Shown: positions 50,635 through 60,561, counted from the first letter of the stretch. The stretch is 64,000 nt of DNA from Opitutaceae bacterium (GCA_016794625.1 JAEUGY010000084.1:51757-115756), one strand, 5' to 3'. Notes: generated by a model from the letters alone, not told the origin. Numbers and translations: made by a program.

Positions 50635-51147
50635 TCACCGCGCGTCAACCCAGGCTACGGTGGTGTCATCCAACTCCACTTGCCGGACACGCGCGACGAC
50701 AAAGGCGGCCTGAATGGCACGGGCAGCTTCGTCCTGCGGCACCTCCGTCACCTCCAGCGAAATGAGACGAGCTGCAACCTTTGAGCTCACCATCACTTCC
50801 TTGTTCATGAGTTTCGCGTAAAGCCGAGCCACCGTGACCAAGGGTACGGTGGCCAAATTGAGCGATACCCCCGCCGCGGGTCGAACCCCGCTTTCACCTT
50901 CCGGTCCGAAAACCCCGCCCGTTCTTACAAGCTCCGACACCAACTTGTTATTGGTTCCGTGCATCGGCCCCCCTTGGGCTTCGCGCAGTGCCCTGCGGCG
51001 GTGCACTTCGTCAGAAATCCGTTTGAGACGCGCGTCCTCGGATTCGGTCGTCACGGGGTGGTCCGAGTTCTCGCCCGCCGCATGAGCGGCAGCCGCCCAA
51101 GGAAAACTCATCACGCAGGCGACCAACAGGCATTGGATTGTTTTCAT
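50635..51147 (-). CDS. secreted protein with STN/secretin-N-like domain
   Basis: The 170-aa protein starts at ATG 51147 with a clear signal peptide (1-24). After a helical stretch (EDARLKRISDEVHRRRALREAQG) it has a domain of about 80 residues (SLNLATVPLVTVARLYAKLMNKEVMVSSKVAARLISLEVTEVPQDEAARAIQ, described by these landmarks) resembling the short beta-alpha repeats of secretin/TonB N-terminal (STN) modules. It could cap or extend an outer-membrane channel, but no partner is nearby. Upstream in-frame starts add 63 unstructured residues and were rejected. Confidence 0.72.
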   Translation of the reverse strand: MKTIQCLLVACVMSFPWAAAAHAAGENSDHPVTTESEDARLKRISDEVHRRRALREAQGGPMHGTNNKLVSELVRTGGVFGPEGESGVRPAAGVSLNLATVPLVTVARLYAKLMNKEVMVSSKVAARLISLEVTEVPQDEAARAIQAAFVVARVRQVELDDTTVAWVDAR

Positions 51148-51330
51148 GAGACACGAGAGGTCACGGAACTGACGGAGGCAGCGGGTGCGGGCATACGTCC
51201 ACGGAGCAGAAGAAAGCTTCGCTCGCAGAACTTGACATTCATTCGCATATGACGAACGAAGGCACAATCCTAAAGGTGACGCGCGCTTGGGGCCATTGCT
51301 CTGCACTCGCGCCCCGCGTCCGACGCTGCC

Positions 51331-52131
51331 ATGCATCGTGGCATGCGCCTACCCCTGCTCGTTGCTTTGTCTTTGAGTTTCGTGGCCGCGGCTCTGGCTC
51401 AGTCGGGCCCCCCGTCGGCCGCCGCCCCCACCGCTCCCAGCGGGTACCTCCCACGAACCTACGTTGACCCGCAGGGAGGCAAACATCCGTTCTTCGTCTT
51501 TGTGCCGAAGACCCTTCCCACCGCCGCCCAGCCTCCCGTGATGTTGTTCCTGCACGGCTCCGGGGAACGCGGTGACAACAATGTCGATCAGCTCATGGCG
51601 GGCATCGGACCGGCGATCTGGAAGCGCAAGACCACGTTCCCCTTTATCGTGGTGCTGCCTCAGTGCCGTGCGGGTTCCAATTGGCTGGCGGGTGGCGACG
51701 ACGCGAAGCGGGCGCTCGGAATGCTGAAACAGATCCAGGCCGAGTTTAACACCGATCCCGATCGCGTCGTCCTCACCGGGCTCTCCATGGGTGGAAGCGG
51801 CACGTGGAGCATCGCCGCCACGGATCCTACGGCCTGGTCTGCAATCGTGCCGATGTGTTCCCGACCCGCGCTGGCCCACGCCCGCGCATTCACGGACGCG
51901 CGACTTCCCATTTGGAATTTCTGCGGCGATCAAGACCGTCCGGAAACGGTCGAAGCCAATCGCGCCATGGCCGCCGCCCTCACGCAGGCCGGAAGCAACG
52001 CCCAGTACACCGAGTATCCAGGAGTGGGTCACAACTGCTGGGATAACGCCTACGGCACCGACGCGCTCTACACCTGGATGCTCGCGCAGACCAAGAGCGC
52101 CAATCGCGCCGCTGCCTCCGCGGGCAAGTGA
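51331..52131 (+). CDS. secreted CE1/PHB-depolymerase-like esterase
   Basis: The 266-aa enzyme has a signal peptide (about 1-24; ATG at 51331 or 51343). The alpha/beta hydrolase core has VMLFLHGSGERGDN, the nucleophile elbow G-L-S152-M-G-G, D202 in CGDQDRP and H234 in GVGHNCWD. Such secreted serine esterases (feruloyl, acetyl or PHB-oligomer type) usually act on plant polymers. The substrate is unproven. It is divergent from the STN-like gene. Confidence 0.88.
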   Translation: MHRGMRLPLLVALSLSFVAAALAQSGPPSAAAPTAPSGYLPRTYVDPQGGKHPFFVFVPKTLPTAAQPPVMLFLHGSGERGDNNVDQLMAGIGPAIWKRKTTFPFIVVLPQCRAGSNWLAGGDDAKRALGMLKQIQAEFNTDPDRVVLTGLSMGGSGTWSIAATDPTAWSAIVPMCSRPALAHARAFTDARLPIWNFCGDQDRPETVEANRAMAAALTQAGSNAQYTEYPGVGHNCWDNAYGTDALYTWMLAQTKSANRAAASAGK

Positions 52132-52354
52132 TCGCCAGAGCCGTGGAGAACGATCAACAGGGGGAGGACAGGAGGGTCGGCCCCTCGTGCTTGCGCGTCC
52201 CACTTTCGGGACGCCGACTTCCCGGATCTGAGGCCCGCCGGGTTGCGTTGCCGATTCGTTATCGAATTAAATACCTATTCAACAATGGGTTAAGCGATTA
52301 TGGATCCTCTGGCACAGACACTGCAAGGGGTTGCGTGACGCCCTGACGACCCCG

Positions 52355-54766
52355 ATGCTCCACGACCTCTCTTTCGCGCTGCGCCTGTGGACCCGCAATC
52401 CCGGGACGACTGTGGTCGCGGTGGTCGCCCTCGGCTTGGGGATCGGCATGTCCACAGCGATGTTCAACGCGTTCAGCGCGCTGCTCCTCCGGCCCATGCC
52501 TTTTGTGCAGGAGGAGCAACGGGTGGTCTCGATCCGCAGCCAGCAGCTCAGCCGGCCGGACCAGCTCTACCCGCTCTCCATGCCCGACTTCCTCGACCTG
52601 CGGGAACAGAGTCGGACGCTTGAGGGATTCAGCACGTTCTACGGACGCACGATGATCCTCACCACCGGTGACACGCCGGAGCGGGTGCTGAGCCTCGACA
52701 TCTCGGCCGACGCCTTCGCCATGCTCGGCGTCAAGCCGTACCGGGGCCGGCTCTTCACTCCCGAGGACGGCGAGCCCACGGCGGAGCCCGTCGCGATCAT
52801 CAGCCATGCGCTGTGGCAGGGGAGGTTTGGCGGACGCGAAAACGCGGTGGGTCGCGTCGAGGTCATGAACGGTCGGCCGACGACGATCGTCGGGGTGATG
52901 CCCCCCGGGTTTTCCTTCCCCGAGAAGCACGCGATGTGGACACCCTTGCGGCACGTGCGCGATCCGGCGGCGCGTTCCAGCCACGGGCTGCCCGGGCTGG
53001 CCCGGCTGCGACCCGGGGTTTCCCTGGATGAGGCCCGGACCGAACTGGCCACCCTCGGTGCGCGCCTCGCCCAAGAGTATCCGGCGACCAATACGGACAA
53101 GGGTTTCATCGTGGTTCCCATGCGGGAGCAGGAGACGGCCGAGGAGAGGCTCCTCGTCCATCTCATGCTCGGGGCCGCCCTCCTCGTGCTGCTGATCGCT
53201 TGTGCGAACGTCGCCAATCTCCTCCTCGCCCTGGCAACCTCGCGGGCCCACGAAGTTGCGATCCGCGTGGCCGTGGGAGCCACCCGCGCCCGCCTCATCC
53301 GGCAGGTCCTGACCGAGAGTCTGGTGCTCGGGCTTCTTGGCGCTGCAGCCGGTCTGCTCGTGGCCGTTTGGACCGACAGCCTCATCATCGCCGCCATCCC
53401 GGAGACCGTCATGCCTGGGTGGATCCGGTTCGATTTCGACTGGCGCATCCTCGGCTTCGCCGCCGCGACCGCGCTCGGGTCGACCCTGCTCTTCGGCCTT
53501 TTCCCCGCCCTCCATGCTTCGCGCGGGGCGGGCGCGGAGCTGAAGGACGGCGGCGGCCGCACCGCCACCGGAAACCGCCGCGCGCTCGCGCTCCGGCAGG
53601 CCCTCGTCATCACCCAAGTGGCCCTCTCCTCGGTCCTGCTCATCGGTGCCGGCCTCTTTGTCCGCAGCTTCCTCAAGCTTCAATCCACCCCTCCAGGCTA
53701 CGACGCATCCGACGTCCTGACCTTCCGCGTCGGCCTGCCGCCGACCCAGTATCCGGACAAGGGAGACGTGCGGCGCTTCTTCGAGAGCCTCACACAGGAA
53801 CTCGGAAATGTTCCCGGAGTGACAGCGGTCGGGGCCACGGCGGTCCTTCCGACCCGCGGCGACAACCGCAACGTCTTCGTGCTCGAGGGCGATGCCCTCC
53901 CCGAAACCGTGGCTGCGGCGAACGTCACGACCTGGCACATCGTCACCGCGAGCTATCTCCCCGCGATGCGCATCCCGCTGCTCCGCGGCCGGATGTTCGG
54001 ACCGGCGGATACCCGGGATGCGCCGATGGTCGCCTTGGTGGACCAGCAGTTCGTCGACCGCTGGTGCGGAGGGCGGGATCCGATCGGTCGCCGTATCCAG
54101 ATGGGCATTGAGACCAAGGAGCCGAAATGGGCCACGATCATCGGCGTCGTCGGCAACGCCCCGCTGCGCCTCCAGGACCGCTACGAGATCGGGGGCGTCT
54201 ACCATCCCATGGAGCAGCAGGATGTCCAATTCGTCAGCTACGCGGTCAGGGTGTCCGGGGATGTCGCGCCCTACGGCCGCGCGCTGCAGCGCGCCGTGCA
54301 GGCCGTAAAGCCGGGGGTTCCGATTTACGACGTGCACACGATGGCCCACCTCGAGGAGTTGGACCGCTGGCACTTCCGCCTCTTTGGACAGGTGTTCAGC
54401 GCCTTTGGACTCGGCGCCCTTTTCCTCTCCTCGCTCGGGGTCTACGGCGTGATGACCTATAATGTGTCGCAGCGCGCCCCGGAGATCGGCGTTCGCATGG
54501 CGCTCGGCGCCTCGCCCGTGGAAGTCATCCGCCTCGTGGGGCGGCAAGGCTTTGTCCTCGTCGTCATCGGTCTCGCGATCGGCCTCGCCGCCGCGCTCGG
54601 CCTCACGCGCCTCCTCGCGGCGCTGCTCTACGGCGTCAGTCCCAGCGACCCTCCGACCTATTTCGTGCTCACGCTCGTCCTTGCCGTCGTGGGCCTTGTC
54701 GCCGCCTGGCTCCCTGCCCGCCGCGCCTCACGAGTGGACCCGATGATCGCCCTGCGCGCCGAATAG
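52355..54766 (+). CDS. FtsX/MacB-type ABC permease, duplicated orphan form
   Basis: The 803-aa protein starts at ATG 52355; TTG 52331 adds eight residues of doubtful value. It has two copies of the MacB-periplasmic-core plus FtsX transmembrane unit: TM1 near residue 30, an extracytoplasmic domain, three TMs near 270-390, then a second periplasmic domain and three TMs at 670-790. This matches the acidobacterial duplicated orphan permease form common in Acidobacteria and Verrucomicrobia. No ATPase gene is adjacent. The exported substrate is unknown. Confidence 0.9.
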   Translation: MLHDLSFALRLWTRNPGTTVVAVVALGLGIGMSTAMFNAFSALLLRPMPFVQEEQRVVSIRSQQLSRPDQLYPLSMPDFLDLREQSRTLEGFSTFYGRTMILTTGDTPERVLSLDISADAFAMLGVKPYRGRLFTPEDGEPTAEPVAIISHALWQGRFGGRENAVGRVEVMNGRPTTIVGVMPPGFSFPEKHAMWTPLRHVRDPAARSSHGLPGLARLRPGVSLDEARTELATLGARLAQEYPATNTDKGFIVVPMREQETAEERLLVHLMLGAALLVLLIACANVANLLLALATSRAHEVAIRVAVGATRARLIRQVLTESLVLGLLGAAAGLLVAVWTDSLIIAAIPETVMPGWIRFDFDWRILGFAAATALGSTLLFGLFPALHASRGAGAELKDGGGRTATGNRRALALRQALVITQVALSSVLLIGAGLFVRSFLKLQSTPPGYDASDVLTFRVGLPPTQYPDKGDVRRFFESLTQELGNVPGVTAVGATAVLPTRGDNRNVFVLEGDALPETVAAANVTTWHIVTASYLPAMRIPLLRGRMFGPADTRDAPMVALVDQQFVDRWCGGRDPIGRRIQMGIETKEPKWATIIGVVGNAPLRLQDRYEIGGVYHPMEQQDVQFVSYAVRVSGDVAPYGRALQRAVQAVKPGVPIYDVHTMAHLEELDRWHFRLFGQVFSAFGLGALFLSSLGVYGVMTYNVSQRAPEIGVRMALGASPVEVIRLVGRQGFVLVVIGLAIGLAAALGLTRLLAALLYGVSPSDPPTYFVLTLVLAVVGLVAAWLPARRASRVDPMIALRAE

Positions 54767-54849
54767 TGAGGGTGCGCAGGGCAGACGGACGATCGTCCAT
54801 CGCCGCTCGGTGTTCACACGAGGACTCGCGTGAACACCGGCCAGGCAGC

Positions 54850-56211
54850 TTAGGTTGTGGACCTCGGCTTCACCACCAACGTGCTGCGGTCCTGCCAAGG
54901 CAGGACCGGCATCGTCGGATGGTCGGGACCGAAGGTTCTCAGCAGCACCATTTCGCTGTCTCCCGTGTTTTTGATGACAACCTCGCTGGCGGTTTGCGCG
55001 GGAATGACGAAGCACCAGTTGCCCAAGTCTCCGGGCTTGAGCGCCCGCGGTGCCGCGGCCACGTGGGTTCCGACGGTTCCGACTCCGGCCGTGCAGATCA
55101 TGTCGCTGCCCACCGGATCCTTCATGCGGTACTCCACGCCCGGCTGAATGACCAAGCGTTTCGACGCCAGGACCTGATGGTTGTTGGCAGCGCCGAAAGC
55201 GCCGTAGATCACCCAGTGATCGGTGACGTCCCGACCGTCCGAGGTCTGCGTGTCGAGGATCGGTGTGCACGAGTGTTTCTCGCCATACAGCGGATCGTGC
55301 ATGTTTTTCCAGTCGAGCGCCTCGTCCGAGACCAGGTAGTCGAGCAGTTCGTCCCGGTCGACTTTCGCCTCGGCTTCAGGGTCGGTCACCCGGAAACGCG
55401 CGGGGATTTCACGGCCCACGAGCAAGCTCCGCGGAATCTTCGGCATCGGTTCATACATCCGATAACCATCGTCGAGATATTGGGGCTCGTAGTGAGGAAG
55501 AAACGCCGCCGGACCATGAAGGTTCTTCGTCTTCATGATCATGGCGTTGCCCGGACGCATGTAGAACCAGCGCGCGTGGCGCTTGATCTTCATCATGGGA
55601 TCGTTCCATCCCGCAGTGGTCAGATACTTGCGCAGCTCGGCGGGACCGAAATCCTCGTGGAACCCGATGGACATGAAGCACTGTTCGTCGAACAGATCGT
55701 AGTCGGGGATCATCGTCGGCTCGATCCAGTACGCCTCTTCCTTGACGGCGTGCGAATGGTGAGGGAGCCGGTTCTTGTTGATGAAGAACTTGGAGTAGCG
55801 GAACATACCGTGGCCGAACGATTTCAGCTTCGGTCCGAGCAGGGCGTCGGGGACGTGGCGAATGAAATCCTTGAGCGCGACCAGCTTCTTTTTCCCTCCG
55901 ACCTGGACGACGATGTAGCACCGGCCGGAACCGAAATAGCCATGCTTGCGGAGGAAATCCTCCTCCGAGGTGAAATCCTCGAAGCCGAACCAGATTTCAT
56001 CCCACTCGAACCCGGGAATGGGAGACCGGTTGGCCGAGATGATCGGGTTGCCAGCGCCAGAGGCGCAGAACGGGCGGCACATCATGGCGGTATTGGTCGC
56101 CAGCGCGCCCCCTCCCGCTTTGATGGTTGCTTCGCAGAGGGATTGCAAATCGTCGCCCTCGAGAATCTCGAACGGGCGACCGTACATGTTCTGGACTGTC
56201 GTTTTGGGCAT
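54850..56211 (-). CDS. cupin-like protein of unknown function
   Basis: The 453-aa cytosolic protein starts at ATG 56211. It has features of a bicupin or metal-dependent sugar-processing enzyme: ARWFYMRPGNAMIMKTKNLHGPAAFLPHYEP in the N-terminal half and a C-terminal beta region (KRLVIQPGVEYRMKD, NWCFVIPAQTASEVVIKNTG) of cupin type. The family is not clear to me. Metal ligands might be the His-Glu set around LHGP..H. No operon partner is visible; it lies convergent with the ABC permease and divergent from the CehA gene. Confidence 0.7.
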   Translation of the reverse strand: MPKTTVQNMYGRPFEILEGDDLQSLCEATIKAGGGALATNTAMMCRPFCASGAGNPIISANRSPIPGFEWDEIWFGFEDFTSEEDFLRKHGYFGSGRCYIVVQVGGKKKLVALKDFIRHVPDALLGPKLKSFGHGMFRYSKFFINKNRLPHHSHAVKEEAYWIEPTMIPDYDLFDEQCFMSIGFHEDFGPAELRKYLTTAGWNDPMMKIKRHARWFYMRPGNAMIMKTKNLHGPAAFLPHYEPQYLDDGYRMYEPMPKIPRSLLVGREIPARFRVTDPEAEAKVDRDELLDYLVSDEALDWKNMHDPLYGEKHSCTPILDTQTSDGRDVTDHWVIYGAFGAANNHQVLASKRLVIQPGVEYRMKDPVGSDMICTAGVGTVGTHVAAAPRALKPGDLGNWCFVIPAQTASEVVIKNTGDSEMVLLRTFGPDHPTMPVLPWQDRSTLVVKPRSTT

Positions 56212-56628
56212 CGTGGGTTTGCTCAGTGGGCTTGGGCCGAAAGTCAAATTTGTTCACGCTGCAGTGTTCCTCTTTGCTGGGTTCTCGTCCGCTCGCTCGG
56301 AAGTCCCGGCGCGGTAGGGTATGGCGTCGGGAAAGGGGCCACGTGCGGGACTCAATATGCACAGGCGCCTTCACGCTGTTTCGTTTGCGCAACCACGCTC
56401 ATCCTACGATGGAAGGAAGGAATGGAATCGGAAAATATTATCCTTGTAGGTTTTACGTTTTTGTTGAGCGCCATTCCGAGCTGACCCAGGGGGCGAGGTT
56501 TTTCCTGATGCTTGATGTTTGCCGACGTTTTGGGGATCGTGTTGGGAGGAAAGGGAGGCTTGAACCCATGACCCGGGTGCAATCCGTGGCCGACGGGTTG
56601 GGCCTGACTTCAACGAAGGGATGGACCG
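56212..56628. other. intergenic region between the cupin and CehA genes
   Basis: The 417 bp hold no supported gene. Near 56550-56580 a reverse-strand stretch resembles a tRNA T-arm but cannot fold as a tRNA (see rejected). An AT-richer piece (about 56425-56470, GGAAAATATTATCCTTGTAGG) may carry the promoter of one of the flanking genes. Confidence 0.5.
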
Positions 56629-58368
56629 ATGAGGATCGTCGCAACGGTGGGGACATTTTTACCCGGGCGTTTCGTGGGGCTCTGGGCGCTTGCCTGGATC
56701 TTGGTTCCGCTGCGCGCGCATGAGGATACGAAGCCGGTGAGTTCCCGAGAGCTGGGCCTGGCTGATGCCTCGAGCCAACCAGCGGTCGTCGGAGCGCCGA
56801 ACCTGAGCTTGAATTGGAAGGACGGTAGAGGCGGCCTGATTCGCGTCACGCGGCACGGCGGCACCGAGGCGGTGGCGTTGCCGGGTCTGTTTGAGCGTCC
56901 GGCGGGCTGGCACTCGATGCCTGGAACGGCGGATCTGGTGATACCGGCAGGGGATTACCTCGTTGAGTCTACACGGGGAATGGGGGTCGCGATCAGGCGG
57001 GATCGGGTCGGAGTTGGACCGGCGCAGGTCACCCGCGTTTTCCTGGAGGCAGTCCCTTTTGTTGATCCGAGCGCGACGTCGCTCCGCGCGGTCAACACTC
57101 ACCTCCATCTGCTGTTGCGCTCCCGCCTCAAGATGGGCGTTGACCTTGTCTCCCGGGCCCAGGCCGATGCCTATTTGCGGACGGTCGGGGAGTCCGACGA
57201 CCTGGACCTCGTGTATGTCTCCTACCTGACGCAGCCCGGGGTGGACATCGTGTCCAACGACTACACGGCCGATGACCTGCGCGCTTTCTCCCTCGGTGTC
57301 ACCCGGTTTGTCGATGGCATTGAACACCGGCATGGCGGAGTGCGTGTCATCGATCCCTCGTCGCCCCGACTCCCGACTGGAAAGGAGGCCATTTACACCC
57401 AGGACAATTCCCGGGTGGCGATGAGCTATGGTCATGTGCTCTTGCTTGGCCTGGGCCGCCACCGTGTATCCGCCAGTCTCGGACCCGGCATGTCGGACAC
57501 GCCGGACGCGACCGATGGCACGCCGTTGCGCGATGGCATGCGGCAAACCCGGGACGAGGGTGGGGCGGTGGTCTGGTGCCACGGCTCGCAGGGTGCGGAA
57601 TGGATCCCGAGTTGGGTGGGCGGCTGGCTGCACGCCCAGAATATCTACGACGGCGGCACGGAGGGGACCTTTGAGACGGTGCACTACCCCTTGCTCAACG
57701 CCGGTCTGCGCGTTCCCTTCTCGACGGGTTCAGATTGGGGCGTGTGGGACTTTTCGCGAGTGATGGTTGAATCCCGGGAGCCGCTGACGCACGCAGGGTT
57801 TCTCCAGGAGCTGGCCGCAGGACGCAGCTACATTACCAACGAGCCGTTCCTCGAGTTCACGGTCGAACACGCTCGTGCAGGCGACACTCTGGCGCTGGCC
57901 GCGGGGCGGGCGGTGCGCGTCCGTGCCCGCGCGATGGGTCGATCGGACTTCATTCGCCTGCAGCTGGTCTACAACGGCCGGGTGGTGCACGAGGCGCCGG
58001 CGCGTCGATCCGGCGCTCATCATCAGGCCGAAATGGAGGTGGACGTGGTGCTCGACGAACCCGGCTGGCTGGCGCTGCGCGTTCCACCCGAGAAGCCCTA
58101 TACGATCCGATCCCGCTACACGGGCCCAGGGATCAATGTCTTCGGCAAGGCGATCTTTGCCCACACCAGCCCTGTTTACGTCACGATCGCCGGACGCGGC
58201 CGCAGCGACCGGGCGGCCGTGGAGGCGCTGAGCGTGCGACTGGAGGCGGCGCTGGCCGAGATCGACCAGCACGGTCGCTTCCGCGATCAGAGGGAACGCG
58301 ATTCCTTGCGTCGTCTTCATCTCGAGACGCGCGAGAACCTGCGTGCGCGTCTCGAACCACGGGACTGA
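56629..58368 (+). CDS. CehA/McbA-family metallohydrolase, secreted
   Basis: The 579-aa protein has an N-terminal signal or anchor (about 14-30). A beta-sandwich region (55-145) is followed by the PHP-like metal site: N-T-H158-L-H160, then IEHRHGG (E232, H233, H235) and a later FSTGSDWGVWD. These are the landmarks of the CehA/McbA family, first known from carbaryl hydrolysis and more widely found as phosphoesterase-like enzymes. The C-terminal 100 residues are helical. Substrate is unknown. Confidence 0.88.
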   Translation: MRIVATVGTFLPGRFVGLWALAWILVPLRAHEDTKPVSSRELGLADASSQPAVVGAPNLSLNWKDGRGGLIRVTRHGGTEAVALPGLFERPAGWHSMPGTADLVIPAGDYLVESTRGMGVAIRRDRVGVGPAQVTRVFLEAVPFVDPSATSLRAVNTHLHLLLRSRLKMGVDLVSRAQADAYLRTVGESDDLDLVYVSYLTQPGVDIVSNDYTADDLRAFSLGVTRFVDGIEHRHGGVRVIDPSSPRLPTGKEAIYTQDNSRVAMSYGHVLLLGLGRHRVSASLGPGMSDTPDATDGTPLRDGMRQTRDEGGAVVWCHGSQGAEWIPSWVGGWLHAQNIYDGGTEGTFETVHYPLLNAGLRVPFSTGSDWGVWDFSRVMVESREPLTHAGFLQELAAGRSYITNEPFLEFTVEHARAGDTLALAAGRAVRVRARAMGRSDFIRLQLVYNGRVVHEAPARRSGAHHQAEMEVDVVLDEPGWLALRVPPEKPYTIRSRYTGPGINVFGKAIFAHTSPVYVTIAGRGRSDRAAVEALSVRLEAALAEIDQHGRFRDQRERDSLRRLHLETRENLRARLEPRD

Positions 58369-58416
58369 GATGGATCCCGTGGGGCGCGTCCTGTCTGGCT
58401 GCGCCGACCACGTCGC

Positions 58417-59340
58417 TCACGAGTGGCGGTTGATCTGCTTCGTGGCTTCTTCTCGCAAGAGTCGGGCGAAGGCTGCGGCGTGGGGGGTGGGGTGCATGGC
58501 TGAGACTCCGAGTTTGGCGACGACCGGTTCGAACTCCGGGGAGAAGGGGCGGCAGACGAGGGCGCGTGGCAGGATTCCGACCACGCTATCGGCGAGGATG
58601 GCGGCGGCGCGGTGCGCTTCGACGGTCTCAAAGAGGGTCGATACGCCGTCATTCTCCAGCTTCACAAACCGCGGCACAATGCCGTGCGGTTTCAGGATGC
58701 TGCGGACGTGCGGCACGTAGCTGGGGAAGTTCTCCCGCGCCAGTCCCACCAGGGACACGTCTCGTAGTCGTTTCGGCGGCACGCGCTTGAGCTTTGCGAG
58801 TGGATCATCCGCTCGGAGGACCAGTACGAGTTTGATTCGGCGCAGGACGCTCCAGTGAAACCCGGGAGTCGTGGTCACGGCGGGCTCCAGTGCGATGAGG
58901 ACATCGAGTCGTCCTTGGTGGGCCATCCGGAGCATTTCGGTGGGCGCGACATCCACCAGTTCGACCCGCACGGCCGGATGCTCCTTCTGGAATCGCTCCA
59001 GGGTCCGCGGGAGGATTCCGGCGGTCGCTGACGGTGCATAGCCGATACGCAGCACGGCGCCTGGTCGTTCGCCGCGGATTCGCTGCACGGCCAGCTCCGC
59101 GCGGGCGAGCACCTCACGCGCCTCCTCATAGAAGCGTTCGCCGGCATCGGTCAGCCTGACCGCATTTTTGCCGCGTAGGAGCAGCGGTACACCCAGCTCC
59201 TCTTCCAGATCCTTGACCTGGCGACTCAGCGCGGGCTGGGTGAGATGGAGCACCTGGGCCGCGCGGTTGAAGGATCCGTGCGCTGCCACGACGACGAAGT
59301 ACCGGAGGTGGCGGAGTTCCACCCTGAACCTGTTGCTCAT
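58417..59340 (-). CDS. LysR-family transcriptional regulator
   Basis: The 307-aa regulator starts at ATG 59340. The winged helix-turn-helix (RHLRYFVVVAAHGSFNRAAQVLHLTQPALSRQVKDLEEELG) is at residues 9-50. The effector-binding domain follows (about 90-300). It is 79 bp from the divergent SnoaL-like/SDR operon, which is the classical LysR arrangement and suggests control of those genes. Sixty-three upstream residues in frame were rejected because they lie in the divergent gene. Confidence 0.94.
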   Translation of the reverse strand: MSNRFRVELRHLRYFVVVAAHGSFNRAAQVLHLTQPALSRQVKDLEEELGVPLLLRGKNAVRLTDAGERFYEEAREVLARAELAVQRIRGERPGAVLRIGYAPSATAGILPRTLERFQKEHPAVRVELVDVAPTEMLRMAHQGRLDVLIALEPAVTTTPGFHWSVLRRIKLVLVLRADDPLAKLKRVPPKRLRDVSLVGLARENFPSYVPHVRSILKPHGIVPRFVKLENDGVSTLFETVEAHRAAAILADSVVGILPRALVCRPFSPEFEPVVAKLGVSAMHPTPHAAAFARLLREEATKQINRHS

Positions 59341-59419
59341 ACCGGGAGTATGAGCCAGCCCAAAAACACGGCATTGGGCAATTCTGCGGCCGGGTGGTAT
59401 CCTGCGGTCACTCGAACCC

Positions 59420-59758
59420 ATGAAAACAAATCTCCTCCCCTCCTTGCCGGAATCGATCGCGCAGTACCTCGCCTGCGCCAACCGGTTCGACGCCGCCGGC
59501 GCGATCGGTTGGTTCACGTTGGACGCCATCGTTCGCGACGAGCAGAAAGATCATGTTGGCCTCCCCGCGATCGAGCGGTGGATTGCCGAGTCCAGCGCGA
59601 GCGCCCAACCGCAGGCTGCACCGACTCAGGTCGAGGTGCGCGGGGCTTCCGTGCAGATGACCGGGCGCGTCACTGGAAACTTCCCCGGCAGTCCCCTTGA
59701 TCTCGACTACACCTTCCTCCTGCAGGACGGAAAAATCTCACGGCTCACCATCCAATGA
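59420..59758 (+). CDS. SnoaL-like / NTF2-fold small protein
   Basis: The 112-aa protein has the alpha+beta cone fold of the SnoaL-like group: ANRFDAAGAIGWFTLDAIVRDEQKDHVGLPAIERWI at about 20-55, then beta strands ending LDLDYTFLLQDGKISRLTIQ. Members are isomerases, dehydratases or small-molecule binders, so no reaction is stated. It overlaps the SDR gene by 4 bases (ATGA) and is divergent from LysR. Both likely process the same small metabolite. Confidence 0.9.
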   Translation: MKTNLLPSLPESIAQYLACANRFDAAGAIGWFTLDAIVRDEQKDHVGLPAIERWIAESSASAQPQAAPTQVEVRGASVQMTGRVTGNFPGSPLDLDYTFLLQDGKISRLTIQ

Positions 59759-60561
59759 ATGCCTCTCCCCTGGATCTCTTGTCTCTCGGCTCCGAATTCG
59801 CGGGCCGAAGCGTGTTTGTCACCGGCGGCACGAAAGGCGCGGGTGAGGCCATGGTTCGCCGGCTCGCGGCTGGCGGTGCGCGCGTAGCCACGGCGGCGCG
59901 GCGGGAGCCCGCTGACTCGGACCTGCCGGCGTGGGTGATCGCCGCGGATCTTTCGTCGCCAACGGGCTCGGCCATGGCCCTCGAAGCGCTCCGTGCGTCG
60001 TTCGGTGTGCCCGATATCGTGATTCACAATCTGGGCGGTTCCTCCTCACCCGGCGGAGGGTTTGCTGCGCTGACCGATGAACACTGGCTCCATGAATTGA
60101 ATCTGAATCTACTGGCTGCGGTCCGCATCGATCGGGCCCTCGTTCCGGCCATGGTGCAGCGGGGATCCGGAGTGGTGATTCACGTCTCCTCCATCCAGAG
60201 GCAACTGCCCCTGCCGGAGTCCACGATCGCCTATGCCGCCGCGAAGGCGGCCCTCACGACCTACAGCAAGGCGCTCTCCAAGGAGGTTGGTCCCAAAGGC
60301 ATTCGGGTGACCTCGGTGTCTCCCGGATGGATTTATACGACAGCAGCGCAGGCCATGGTCAAGCGACTCGCGGACCATGGCGGCACCGACGAACACACCG
60401 CTCGCGAGAACATCCTCAAAGGGCTAGGCGGAATTCCGATCGGTCGGCCCGCGCACCCCTGGGAAGTGGCCGAACTCGTGGCCTTTCTCGCGTCTCCCCG
60501 CGCCGCTTCGATTCACGGAGCCGACTACGTGATCGATGGCGGAACTGTTCCGACCGTCTAG
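59755..60561 (+). CDS. short-chain dehydrogenase/reductase (SDR)
   Basis: The 268-aa NAD(P)-dependent oxidoreductase has the cofactor motif T23-G-G-T-K-G-A-G30, the NxGG-like HNLGG (91-95), and the catalytic S146, Y160 and K164 of the classical SDR triad. VSPGWIYT and the ending GADYVIDGGTVPTV are typical. It is coupled to the SnoaL-like gene. Alcohol or sugar substrate is unknown. Confidence 0.94.
   Translation: MNASPLDLLSLGSEFAGRSVFVTGGTKGAGEAMVRRLAAGGARVATAARREPADSDLPAWVIAADLSSPTGSAMALEALRASFGVPDIVIHNLGGSSSPGGGFAALTDEHWLHELNLNLLAAVRIDRALVPAMVQRGSGVVIHVSSIQRQLPLPESTIAYAAAKAALTTYSKALSKEVGPKGIRVTSVSPGWIYTTAAQAMVKRLADHGGTDEHTARENILKGLGGIPIGRPAHPWEVAELVAFLASPRAASIHGADYVIDGGTVPTV

Noticed and set aside
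52298..54547. Long open frame of 749 codons on the minus strand, antisense to the FtsX permease
   Set aside because: The plus-strand frame has a clear duplicated permease structure; the antisense product is a low-complexity Glu/Arg/Gly/His chain typical of frames opposite GC-rich genes.
56550..56600. Possible tRNA: reverse-strand sequence resembling a T-arm (GGGTTCAAGCC) near 56550-56580
   Set aside because: The T-stem pairs poorly, no acceptor stem or CCA end matches, and no anticodon arm of the right size can be placed upstream.
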